DNA of 7,003 nucleotides. It comes from Desulfobacterales bacterium. GTDB lineage: Bacteria > Desulfobacterota > Desulfobacteria > Desulfobacterales > JAUWMJ01. Every line of letters starts with the position of its first letter. Positions within the stretch are counted from its first letter, which is position 1. Shown piece after piece: positions 1-6,319 of the stretch. The stretch spans positions 1-7,003 of the forward strand of contig JAUWMJ010000167.1 in the NCBI GenBank assembly GCA_030613225.1, written 5' to 3'. A program made the position numbers and the translations under genes. The notes under the pieces were generated by a model. That model did not search any database. It saw only the letters and a program-made list of their open reading frames with translations, and had not been told where the DNA came from.

Positions 1-66
1 TGCGGGTTACGGGTTGCGGGTTACGGGTTGCGAGTTACGGGTTACGGGTTGCGTGTTTCGGGTTAC
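1..66 (+). repeat. Heptad tandem array, GGGTTAC/GGGTTGC family (runs off left edge)
   Basis: Nine consecutive 7-bp units can be read from position 4 to 66. Most alternate between GGGTTAC and GGGTTGC, with variants GAGTTAC (32-38) and GTGTTTC (53-59). The first three bases (TGC) are the end of another unit, so the array continues beyond the window. It is followed by AT-rich DNA and then by reverse-orientation copies of the same heptads at 208-235. Nothing suggests coding; a 7-bp period only yields a repetitive peptide in any frame. Short heptanucleotide tandem repeats are known in other bacteria (the STRR repeats of cyanobacteria), but I cannot name this family. Confidence 0.9.
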
Positions 67-200
67 AAACAGCGTTTTTTTATTTCTTACATTAAATATC
101 GTTGATTATTTTATACCATATTTTTGAACAATCATTATTAAGCAAAAAATTGAAATTAATCCGTGTAAATTCAATATTAAATTGAGATAGAATTCATTTC
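67..200. other. AT-rich non-coding spacer between inverted heptad arms
   Basis: This stretch of about 134 bp is strongly AT-rich and lies between the forward heptads (4-66) and their inverted copies (201-235). I see no open reading frame of useful length, no tRNA-like fold and no convincing paired -35/-10 promoter. It separates the left-edge array from the end of uvrA. With both flanking arrays it accounts for most of the non-coding 1-301 region. Confidence 0.5.
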
Positions 201-235
201 ATCACTCGCAACTCGTAACCCGCAACTCGCAACGT
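201..235 (-). repeat. Inverted copy of the left-edge heptad array
   Basis: Units GCAACTC (208-214), GTAACCC (215-221), GCAACTC (222-228) and a broken GCAACGT (229-235) are reverse complements of the GGGTTGC/GGGTTAC family at 4-66. A degenerate unit precedes them at 201-207. The arms therefore face each other across a spacer of about 134 bp. This arm is shorter and carries more GAGTTGC-type variants than the first. Confidence 0.85.
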
Positions 236-274
236 GTGGCGTTTGCGATGAAACCCTTACAGGGGTAATCAAGG

Positions 275-293
275 CCGAGCCTTTTGGACTCGG
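275..293 (-). terminator. Small hairpin just downstream of uvrA, possible terminator
   Basis: On the minus strand, 8 nt after the uvrA stop, CCGAG and CTCGG pair, extended by CC/GG with one bulged base around an AAAA loop. No run of T follows on that strand, so it lacks the usual U-tract of an intrinsic terminator. A second, weaker pairing (ACCC 253-256 with GGGT 263-266) lies just beyond. It may be an mRNA 3'-end stabilising stem or part of a weak terminator; the position supports this more than the sequence does. Confidence 0.3.
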
Positions 294-301
294 ATATTTA
301 C

Positions 302-3115
302 TTACAGCACTTTCTTTAAAAATTGCCCTGTATAGGACTCCTTGATAGTTACGATTTCCTCAGGAGTGCCGCACGCTACTACATATCCTCCATCATCTCC
401 ACCCTCAGGACCGAGGTCGATAATATAATCGGCTGTCTTGATTACATCCAGGTTATGTTCTATCACAACAACCGTATTTCCTGTTTCAACAAGAGTATTT
501 AATACACTAAGAAGTCTTTTTATGTCATCAGTATGCAGCCCGGTGGTCGGTTCATCAAGAATATAGACGGTTCTGCCTGTCCCCCTTTTGCTAAGCTCCC
601 GGGAAAGCTTTACCCGTTGGGCTTCTCCCCCGGATAGGGTTGTAGCCTGCTGGCCTATATGGATATATCCAAGGCCGACGTCAACCAGGGTTTTTAACTT
701 AGTCCTGATTATTCCTATTTTTTCAAAAAAAGCATAAGACTGATTTACCGTCATATCGAGAATGTCAGCTATGTTTTTTCCCTTGTATTTGATTTCAAGA
801 GTTTCGCGGTTATATCTTTTTCCGTTGCATACGTCACATGAAACATAAACGTCCGGTAGAAAATGCATTTCAATTTTAATAATTCCGTCACCCCTGCAGG
901 CCTCGCATCTTCCCCCTTTTACATTGAAACTGAAGCGTCCGGGTTTATATCCACGAATGCGGGCTTCAGGGGTTCTTGAAAAAAGTTCTCTTATAAATGT
1001 GAAAACACCGGTATAGGTGCCAGGATTCGAGCGAGGCGTTCTTCCTATTGGGGCTTGATCGATATTAACCACCTTATCAATATGCTCAAGCCCAAGAAAA
1101 TCCTGATGATCACCGGCGGGTATCCTGGCATGGTAAAGCTTTTGTGCCAGAAGACGGTATAGTGTTTCAAGGACAAGGGTTGATTTACCTGATCCGGACA
1201 CACCTGTAATGCATATAAAATTGCCAAGAGGAAACTCAACATCGATCTTTTTAAGATTGTTTTTTGAAGCTCCTTTTATGATGAGATTTTTTCCATGTCG
1301 AAGGCGGCGTTTGGATGGGACTTTAATGCTTTTTCTACCTGAAATATACTGCCCTGTTAATGAATTTTTATCTTTAAGAAGCGCTTTTGGTGTTCCGGCA
1401 AATACGACATGGCCGCCCTTCATTCCGGCCCCGGGTCCCATGTCTATTATATAATCGGAAGCAAGGATTGTTTCTTCATCATGTTCAACAACAAGTACGG
1501 TGTTGCCAAGGTCGCGCATTTTCAGAAGGGTTCCAAGAAGCCGCTGATTATCCCTGTGGTGAAGACCGATGCTTGGTTCATCAAGAACGTAGAGAACGCC
1601 GGTTAATTTCGATCCGATCTGTGTTGCAAGGCGAATTCTCTGGCTTTCACCGCCGGACAGCGTGTAGGCTGACCTGTCAAGAGTAAGATAGGACAGCCCT
1701 ACGTTTTCAAGAAAGCCAAGCCTTTCGATAATTTCTTTAAGAATTCTTTCGGCTATTATCTTTTTTTTGCCTCTTAGTTTAAGCTGTCTGAAAAATAAAT
1801 GAGCTTTTTCAATAGAAAGGGCTGTAATTCCAGATATGGGAAAGCCCCCGACCTTTACAGATCTGCTTGCTTTATTTAATTTTGCACCTTCACACTCAGA
1901 GCATGGCTTAAAATTCATATATCGCCTTATTTCATCTCTGGCCCAGGATGAATCAGTCTCCATGTAACGCCGCTTAAGCCTGTTAATAATACCTTCAAAG
2001 GTTTTTTTATAGCTAAAACGACGATTATTCTGTTCAAAATAAAAGGTGATTTCTTCTTTTCCGGAGCCGTATAGAAGGGCATTTTTAAAATGATCCGGAA
2101 GTTCTATATAAGGTGTGTAGATATCTACTCCGTAGTGCGTGGTAAGGGCATCCAGAAAGTCCATGAAGTGCACGGTATTCCTGTTGGCCCACATGGCTAC
2201 AGCTCCTTCCCTTAAAGAAAGTTCATGATTTGGGATGATAAGATCAGGATCGAATTCCGTTGTTGAGCCAAGACCGTCACATTTCGGGCATGCTCCCTGG
2301 GGTGAATTAAAAGAAAAACTTGCAGGAGTAAATTCAGGGTAACTTATGCCGCAATCGATACATGCTGCCTTTTCGCTGAATAAAATCGACTCTTTGCCAA
2401 GAACATCGACTTCAACAAGTCCGTCTGATTGTGCCAGAGCCAGTTCCAGGGAATCGGCCAGGCGATTTTTAATTTTCTCTTTTACAACCAGTCTATCAAC
2501 AATTACATCGATGGTATGCTTTATATTTTTTTTCAGTGAAGAAATATCTTCTATATCAAGAGTCTTTCCATCTACACGGACACGCGCAAAACCTTCCTTT
2601 TTCAGCCATTTAAAGAGTTTTTCATGTGTCCCTTTCTGATTTGAAACCAAAGGAGACAATATTATAATTCTGCTTCCTTCAGGAAGTGACAAAACCCTGC
2701 TTACAATCTGATCGATTGTTTGTGAAGTAATCGGTTTTCCGCAGATATGACAGTGGGGCGTTCCGACCCTGGCAAAAAGGAGTCTGAGATAATCGTATAT
2801 TTCCGTAACTGTTCCTACAGTTGATCGTGGGTTGTGGCTTGCTGTTTTTTGTTCAATTGCAATGGCAGGGGAAAGGCCTTCAATCATATCAACATCAGGC
2901 TTTTCCATACGTTCTAAAAACTGGCGTGCATAGGTGGAGAGAGATTCAACATACCTGCGCTGTCCTTCGGCATAAAGTGTATCAAATGCAAGTGTCGATT
3001 TTCCGGACCCGGAAAGACCCGTAATAACAATCAGCTTATTTCGAGGCAGCTCAAGATTGATATTCTTCAAATTGTGCTGTCTTGCACCGCGTATAATGAT
3101 TTTATCAGATTGCAT
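302..3115 (-). CDS. uvrA: UvrA, excinuclease ABC subunit A
   Basis: UvrA is the damage-sensing ABC ATPase of nucleotide excision repair. It scans DNA as a dimer, loads UvrB at lesions and then leaves. The 937-residue product is the usual family length (about 940) and looks intact. Visible in order are Walker [10 protein letters not shown] (33-41), a CHIC pair (122-125), the first zinc module with C252, C255, C276 and C279, a further C405/C408 pair, ABC signature LSGGE (486-490) with Walker B LDEP (511-514), the second Walker [10 protein letters not shown] (638-646), the second zinc module C737, C740, C760, C763, the second LSGGE (827-831) and LDEP (853-856). The start at 3115 gives the standard N-terminus ([14 protein letters not shown]). 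No clear Shine-Dalgarno sequence precedes it. A heptad repeat begins 15 bp upstream of the start codon. It may be cotranscribed with pdxA, 152 bp upstream on the same strand. Confidence 0.98.
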   Translation of the reverse strand: MQSDKIIIRGARQHNLKNINLELPRNKLIVITGLSGSGKSTLAFDTLYAEGQRRYVESLSTYARQFLERMEKPDVDMIEGLSPAIAIEQKTASHNPRSTVGTVTEIYDYLRLLFARVGTPHCHICGKPITSQTIDQIVSRVLSLPEGSRIIILSPLVSNQKGTHEKLFKWLKKEGFARVRVDGKTLDIEDISSLKKNIKHTIDVIVDRLVVKEKIKNRLADSLELALAQSDGLVEVDVLGKESILFSEKAACIDCGISYPEFTPASFSFNSPQGACPKCDGLGSTTEFDPDLIIPNHELSLREGAVAMWANRNTVHFMDFLDALTTHYGVDIYTPYIELPDHFKNALLYGSGKEEITFYFEQNNRRFSYKKTFEGIINRLKRRYMETDSSWARDEIRRYMNFKPCSECEGAKLNKASRSVKVGGFPISGITALSIEKAHLFFRQLKLRGKKKIIAERILKEIIERLGFLENVGLSYLTLDRSAYTLSGGESQRIRLATQIGSKLTGVLYVLDEPSIGLHHRDNQRLLGTLLKMRDLGNTVLVVEHDEETILASDYIIDMGPGAGMKGGHVVFAGTPKALLKDKNSLTGQYISGRKSIKVPSKRRLRHGKNLIIKGASKNNLKKIDVEFPLGNFICITGVSGSGKSTLVLETLYRLLAQKLYHARIPAGDHQDFLGLEHIDKVVNIDQAPIGRTPRSNPGTYTGVFTFIRELFSRTPEARIRGYKPGRFSFNVKGGRCEACRGDGIIKIEMHFLPDVYVSCDVCNGKRYNRETLEIKYKGKNIADILDMTVNQSYAFFEKIGIIRTKLKTLVDVGLGYIHIGQQATTLSGGEAQRVKLSRELSKRGTGRTVYILDEPTTGLHTDDIKRLLSVLNTLVETGNTVVVIEHNLDVIKTADYIIDLGPEGGDDGGYVVACGTPEEIVTIKESYTGQFLKKVL

Positions 3116-3130
3116 AGTTTATTAAGTAAG

Positions 3131-3166
3131 GGTTCAAAGGTTCAGAGTTCAGAGGTTCAGGGTTGC
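3131..3166 (+). repeat. Short heptad array, GGTTCA family, directly upstream of uvrA
   Basis: Units GGTTCAA (3131-3137), AGGTTCA (3138-3144), GAGTTCA (3145-3151), an 8-bp GAGGTTCA (3152-3159) and GGGTTGC (3160-3166) follow each other. The period is again essentially 7 bp, but the sequence differs from the other arrays in the window, except that the last unit matches the GGGTTGC family. No inverted partner is visible. It occupies the place where the uvrA ribosome binding site and leader should be. Confidence 0.75.
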
Positions 3167-3198
3167 TTTTTTTAAAATAAGATAGACAGTATTCCTTA

Positions 3199-3222
3199 AC
3201 TTTAGTCACTTTAGGCACTTTT
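3199..3222 (+). repeat. Short 9-bp direct repeat in the pdxA-uvrA gap
   Basis: ACTTTAGTC (3199-3207), ACTTTAGGC (3208-3216) and a partial ACTTTT (from 3217) make about 2.5 copies of a 9-bp unit. CTTTAG at 3209-3214 could also pair with CTAAAG at 3226-3231. The repeat is short and AT-rich, so a chance origin is possible. It lies downstream of the pdxA stop and upstream of uvrA; I see no strong terminator in this gap. Confidence 0.45.
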
Positions 3223-3267
3223 TTTCTAAAGGAAGAGCCCCTCATATAGTAACTTAAAGCCTGGTTT

Positions 3268-4281
3268 TTAAAGCCGAGCTCTTGTATTAGCCGCCTGCCC
3301 GGCTGCCATCTTTATTGCGGCAGTCAAACTGCCAGGGTCAGCAATGCCTTTGCCTGCAATATCATAAGCTGTCCCATGATCAACAGAAGTTCTGATTATC
3401 GGAAGACCAAGGGTTGTATTTACGCCATCTGTGAAATGAATCATCTTAAAAGGAATAAGTCCCTGGTCATGATACATGCAAATAACAGCATCATAAAGAC
3501 CTTTTTTGGCATGATAAAATATCGTGTCAGGTGGATAAGGTCCAAGGACATCAAACCCTTTACTTTTTGCAAGGTTAACAGCCGGAAGTATAATGCGCTC
3601 TTCTTCATCTCCAAACATGCCTCCTTCACCTGCATGGGGATTAAGTCCGGCTACGGCGATTCGAGGATTTTCAAGCCCAAAACGCATTCTTAAAGAAGAT
3701 TCAGTAATTATAATGGTTTGATATATCTTTTCTTTTGAAAGAACGAGTGGTACATCTTTTAAAGGGATATGTATTGTTACGAGAACCACTCGAAGCTTGT
3801 CACCTGCGAGCATCATGGCAAAACCGGCAGATTTTGTTTTTTCAGCAAGGAGTTCAGTGTGTCCGTTGTAAAAATATCCTGCCATATGCATTGCCTGTTT
3901 GTTTATAGGGCATGTGACCATTGCATCAATTCTTCCCTGTAACGCCATGTCTATTGCCGATGTAATATAACTTATCATTGCCTTTCCTGTTAAGGCCGTG
4001 GGCTCTCCCCATAATATTTGACCAGGGTCGAGTTTAAAAGTGCTGACAACGTCAACACACCCGCATTGATAAACACCGGTCTTTGGGTCTTTTACAGCAT
4101 TAAATTTAAGATTGCTTTTTATGCATCTTTTTAAAACTTTCAACCTTTCCATATCTCCTATAACAAGCGGCCTGCACATCTCATAAATGGAAGGATTAAT
4201 CAGGGCTGAAAGTATGATCTCAGGGCCTATGCCGACGGGATCGCCCATGGTGATCCCTATTATTGGACGGTATTTTTTCAT
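3268..4281 (-). CDS. pdxA: PdxA, 4-hydroxythreonine-4-phosphate dehydrogenase
   Basis: PdxA is a cytosolic, metal- and NAD-dependent dehydrogenase. It oxidises 4-phosphohydroxy-L-threonine; the product decarboxylates and is used by PdxJ to make pyridoxine 5'-phosphate (the deoxyxylulose-5-phosphate-dependent route to vitamin B6). The 337 residues match the family length (E. coli 329). Motifs seen are the N-terminal GITMGDPVGIGPE (9-21), GHTE (140-143) with substrate-binding H141-T142, the three expected metal-ligand histidines H171, H216 (in NPHAGE) and H271 (in MYHDQG), and DHGTAYDIAGKG (301-312). All key residues are present, so it should be active. The start at 4281 is supported by GTAAGG seven bases upstream and by the family N-terminus. 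A PdxA2-type paralogue cannot be excluded from sequence alone. No pdxJ or other B6 gene is in the window. Confidence 0.96.
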   Translation of the reverse strand: MKKYRPIIGITMGDPVGIGPEIILSALINPSIYEMCRPLVIGDMERLKVLKRCIKSNLKFNAVKDPKTGVYQCGCVDVVSTFKLDPGQILWGEPTALTGKAMISYITSAIDMALQGRIDAMVTCPINKQAMHMAGYFYNGHTELLAEKTKSAGFAMMLAGDKLRVVLVTIHIPLKDVPLVLSKEKIYQTIIITESSLRMRFGLENPRIAVAGLNPHAGEGGMFGDEEERIILPAVNLAKSKGFDVLGPYPPDTIFYHAKKGLYDAVICMYHDQGLIPFKMIHFTDGVNTTLGLPIIRTSVDHGTAYDIAGKGIADPGSLTAAIKMAAGQAANTRARL

Positions 4282-4288
4282 ATTAGAA

Positions 4289-4294
4289 CCTTAC
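4289..4294 (-). promoter_or_regulatory. Ribosome binding site of pdxA
   Basis: On the minus strand GTAAGG lies seven bases before the pdxA ATG, a good Shine-Dalgarno match and spacing. Its 5' part overlaps the degenerate edge of the heptad array, so the ribosome site sits right at the base of the predicted leader hairpin. Confidence 0.65.
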
Positions 4295-4296
4295 TC

Positions 4297-4437
4297 GATA
4301 CTGGATACTGGATACTCGATACTGGATACTCGATACTCGATACTGGATACCGGTTTCCGGTTAAAAACGAGTTTCGAGCATCCAGTATCGAGCATCCAGT
4401 ATCGAGCATCCAGCATCCAGTATTGAGCATCCAGATA
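4297..4437. repeat. Inverted pair of heptad arrays, GATACTG/GATACTC family
   Basis: The left arm (4297-4359) has seven exact units, GATACTG or GATACTC, then GATACCG (4346-4352) and a degraded GTTTCCG. The right arm (4375-4437) has nine units in the opposite orientation, such as CGAGCAT, CCAGTAT and CCAGCAT, the last one (CCAGATA, 4431-4437) degraded. They are reverse complements of the left units with a recurrent T-to-C change (GCAT for GTAT). A 15-bp spacer (4360-4374) separates the arms. Pairing would give a stem of about 60 bp with scattered mismatches. The structure begins only 15 bp upstream of the pdxA start codon. It is not CRISPR: there are no spacers and the unit is 7 bp. Confidence 0.92.
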
Positions 4438-4438
4438 T

Positions 4439-4467
4439 ATTCTACAGAGCAAATAAAAATTTATCAA
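4439..4467 (-). promoter_or_regulatory. Putative sigma-70-type promoter for pdxA
   Basis: On the minus strand a -35 box TTGATA (4462-4467) is separated by exactly 17 bp from a -10 box TAGAAT (4439-4444). Each matches five of six consensus bases. Transcription would start near 4432, inside the right repeat arm, giving a leader of about 150 nt that contains almost the whole inverted heptad structure. The -35 box overlaps a DnaA-box-like 9-mer at 4461-4469. This is read from the sequence only; AT-rich DNA often yields such matches. Confidence 0.5.
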
Positions 4468-4489
4468 CAAATTCCGACCTATAGTTTAA

Positions 4490-4498
4490 TGTGGAAAA
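4490..4498 (-). promoter_or_regulatory. DnaA-box match TTTTCCACA
   Basis: The reverse complement of this 9-mer, TTTTCCACA, fits the relaxed DnaA-box consensus TTWTNCACA without mismatch. It is the only full match I found in the dnaA upstream gap. Since this DnaA has altered recognition residues, the real preferred box may differ. Confidence 0.45.
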
Positions 4499-4694
4499 AA
4501 AATATATTTCTTGAGATAAATTATTCAAAAATCAAAGAAAATAGAAGGTAATCTTAGATTATAAGATGTTAATCTATTTTTATAATTTTGTTAACACTAA
4601 TGGATATGTCTAAAATATTTCAAAAAATTACCAATAATCAAAAGGTTGTATTTAAAAGCGGTTGTCTGTTTTATGTTGAATAAAGGTAATAAAA

Positions 4695-4704
4695 ACAGGC
4701 CTGT
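4695..4704. promoter_or_regulatory. Perfect 10-bp palindrome ACAGGCCTGT
   Basis: The palindrome stands out as a GC-rich island within A-rich flanks, about 55 bp upstream of the putative dnaA -35 box. A further CTGTTTTAT (4666-4674) nearly pairs with ATAAAAACAG (4689-4698), so similar half-sites recur. It could be a regulator's operator or an origin element; no regulator is identified. Confidence 0.3.
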
Positions 4705-4757
4705 AAAAAATGTTCATAACTTGTTTTCAATAAGGTGAAAAATCCTTATCACTGGGT

Positions 4758-4786
4758 TTGACATGGAATGTATTATGCCTTAAAAA
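4758..4786 (+). promoter_or_regulatory. Putative dnaA promoter
   Basis: A perfect -35 hexamer TTGACA (4758-4763) is followed after 17 bp by TAAAAA (4781-4786), a four-of-six match to the -10 box. Transcription would begin near 4793 and give a leader of about 130 nt before the dnaA ATG. The one-mismatch DnaA-box-like sites at 4711-4719 and 4734-4742 lie just upstream and could allow autoregulation, which is known for dnaA in other bacteria. The poor -10 box keeps confidence modest. Confidence 0.4.
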
Positions 4787-4926
4787 TTCAGGCACAATAT
4801 TAACGGCTTTTAAAAAATCTGAAGAAAAACCTGCCAGACCGTAAAACTTCGTTATTATTTGCAGAATGTTTATTTAAAAACAACGCGTTAATTTCTTTCT
4901 TAAAAAAAATCAAAGTAAAATATACT

Positions 4927-6273
4927 ATGGAAGCTGCGTGGAATGAAATTAGAACTGCGATTAAGGAACATATTCCTGGTCACAGTTTTAGAATGTGGAT
5001 TGAACCCTTAAAATATATTCAAAATGACAAAGATTGTATTGTTGTATCATCTCCCAATGCTTTCTCAAGAAAACGGGTTCAGGACCACTATAGTTCAATT
5101 ATTGATTCAGAGGTAAAAAAAGTTTTCGGAAAAGACTGTGAGTTTTCAATTACTCTTTCCAGTGGAAAAGGGAAAGGTAATATTCGTGGAAAAGTAAATA
5201 AAAATCTTCAACTATCACTTCCAAATATAGATATTCATCCGGGCGGGGGATGCTTTTTACGTAAGGAATTTACCTTTGATCAGTTTGTCGTTGGAGATAA
5301 TAATGGTTTTGCTTATTCAGCGTCATTGTCACTGGCATCAAAAAAAGATGCATACCAGAATTCTCTTTTTTTATTGTCCGGCACAGGAATGGGCAAAAGC
5401 CATCTATCTCAGGCAATAGGGCATCATATTCTGGATAAATACCCGAAAGATCGTGTCTATTATGTTACTGCTGAAGATTTCAGTAACGAGATGATTCATG
5501 CTTTTCGGCATAATTGTATTGATAAATTTAAAAGCAAGTACAGAAATAAGTGTGACGTATTGCTTTTAGAAGATGTACATTATCTGAGTGGCAAAGAACG
5601 CACACAGATAGAGCTGGCATTGACGCTGGATAGTTTGTTTGAATCAAATAAGAAAATAATTTTTTCCAGTTGTTATCTGCCTGCCGATATTCCCAAATTA
5701 AATGATAAATTACGATCTCGCCTGTCAAGCGGTCTCATTTCAATAATTGAACCGCCGGATTTCAAAACAAGGGTAAGGATAATAAAGAAAAAATCAATGG
5801 CAAAAGGGTATAATATACCCGAAGACGTCACCAGTTATTTAGCTTCCGAACTTACTGATGACGTTAGGCAACTTGAAAGCGGGTTGTTTGGTGTTGCCGC
5901 CAAATCTTCCCTTTTGAGTGTGCCTCTTGACTTAGGTCTTGCTGCTAGTGTGGTTAAAAACATAGTTCGTAGTCGTAAAACGATTACGATAAATACCATT
6001 AAAAAGCTGGTATGCAAGAATTACCGGATTTCGATAAGCGATATTGTTTCACCTTCCCGCAAGCAAAACGTAGTTCAGCCGAGACAGATAGCTATTTATC
6101 TGTCCCGAAGGTATACAGATTTATCCCTCCAGACTATTGGAAAAAGTTTCAACCGATACCATGCTACAGCTCTTCATTCCATAGGCGCAGTTGAAAGGGG
6201 TTTAAGAGAAGATGCTATCATTAAGAAAAAGGTTGATTTCTTTTGTAAGAAACTTGAATCCGGTAAATTTTGA
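4927..6273 (+). CDS. dnaA: DnaA, chromosomal replication initiator (divergent form)
   Basis: DnaA binds DnaA boxes at oriC, melts the origin when ATP-bound and recruits the helicase. The 448 residues have the normal layout: domain I (about 1-78, with HSFRMWIEPL at 19-28), a short basic linker (about 79-112), the AAA+ domain from FTFDQFVVGDNN (115-126), and the DNA-binding domain IV (about 355-448, with PRQIAIYLSRRYTDLSL at 385-401). Retained are Walker A K157, the arginine-finger position R265 and sensor II R314. Changed relative to E. coli are the first Walker A glycine (S151 in SGTGMGKS), Walker B D235 (E215), sensor I D269 (C249), R281 (K261), and in domain IV P423 (Q402), the GGRDHTTV segment (NRYHATA, one residue shorter) and T435 (A413). 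Start at 4927 fits the family N-terminus, although no clear Shine-Dalgarno sequence precedes it. I think it is the main initiator of a lineage with a divergent DnaA; a second paralogue is possible. Confidence 0.93.
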   Translation: MEAAWNEIRTAIKEHIPGHSFRMWIEPLKYIQNDKDCIVVSSPNAFSRKRVQDHYSSIIDSEVKKVFGKDCEFSITLSSGKGKGNIRGKVNKNLQLSLPNIDIHPGGGCFLRKEFTFDQFVVGDNNGFAYSASLSLASKKDAYQNSLFLLSGTGMGKSHLSQAIGHHILDKYPKDRVYYVTAEDFSNEMIHAFRHNCIDKFKSKYRNKCDVLLLEDVHYLSGKERTQIELALTLDSLFESNKKIIFSSCYLPADIPKLNDKLRSRLSSGLISIIEPPDFKTRVRIIKKKSMAKGYNIPEDVTSYLASELTDDVRQLESGLFGVAAKSSLLSVPLDLGLAASVVKNIVRSRKTITINTIKKLVCKNYRISISDIVSPSRKQNVVQPRQIAIYLSRRYTDLSLQTIGKSFNRYHATALHSIGAVERGLREDAIIKKKVDFFCKKLESGKF

Positions 6274-6319
6274 TGACGTACTAAAAACTTCATTTCCTGT
6301 TTCCAGTTCAAAACCATAA

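Larger units (their letters stand above)
4441..4926. other. AT-rich divergent intergenic region, candidate oriC
   Basis: This 486-bp gap is about 25% GC by hand count, falling to about 18% in 4501-4620, which could serve as an unwinding element. It contains TTTTCCACA on the minus strand (4490-4498, fits TTWTNCACA). One-mismatch versions are TTATCAACA (4461-4469), TTATTCAAA (4521-4529), TTATGAACA (minus, 4711-4719) and TTTTTCACC (minus, 4734-4742). It lies next to dnaA, and genes on both sides point away from it, as often seen at bacterial origins. Against this, one-mismatch boxes are expected by chance in such AT-rich DNA, and dnaN, recF and gyrB are not adjacent. I see no gene in it. Confidence 0.45.

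Noticed and set aside
161..170. CCGTGTAAAT, reminiscent of dispersed AATCCGTG-type repeats in some genomes
   Set aside because: Only one short copy is present, so a repeat cannot be claimed from this window.
151..176. TTGAAA-like -35 with possible -10 in the left spacer
   Set aside because: Spacing and -10 match are poor and there is no gene downstream within the window that it would serve.
1209..1686. Overlapping plus-strand open frames antisense to uvrA
   Set aside because: They are shadows of the strongly conserved uvrA coding frame on the other strand and show no domain of their own.
2346..2639. 97-codon serine-rich plus-strand frame within uvrA
   Set aside because: The serine and phenylalanine richness comes from reading the antisense of lysine- and glutamate-rich UvrA codons; no independent evidence of a gene.
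3209..3231. CTTTAG...CTAAAG stem as a pdxA terminator
   Set aside because: The stem is only 6 bp, AT-rich, and not followed by a T run on the minus strand.
4187..4426. Plus-strand open frame of 79 codons running through the GATACTG array
   Set aside because: Its C-terminal part is only the heptads translated (a repeating SILDTGY-like peptide), and its N-terminal part is antisense to pdxA. No ribosome site or family resemblance.
4297..4437. CRISPR array
   Set aside because: The repeat unit is 7 bp with no unique spacers, and no cas gene is present.
4771..4776. TATTAT as the -10 box for dnaA
   Set aside because: It is only 7 bp from the TTGACA box, far too close for a sigma-70 promoter.
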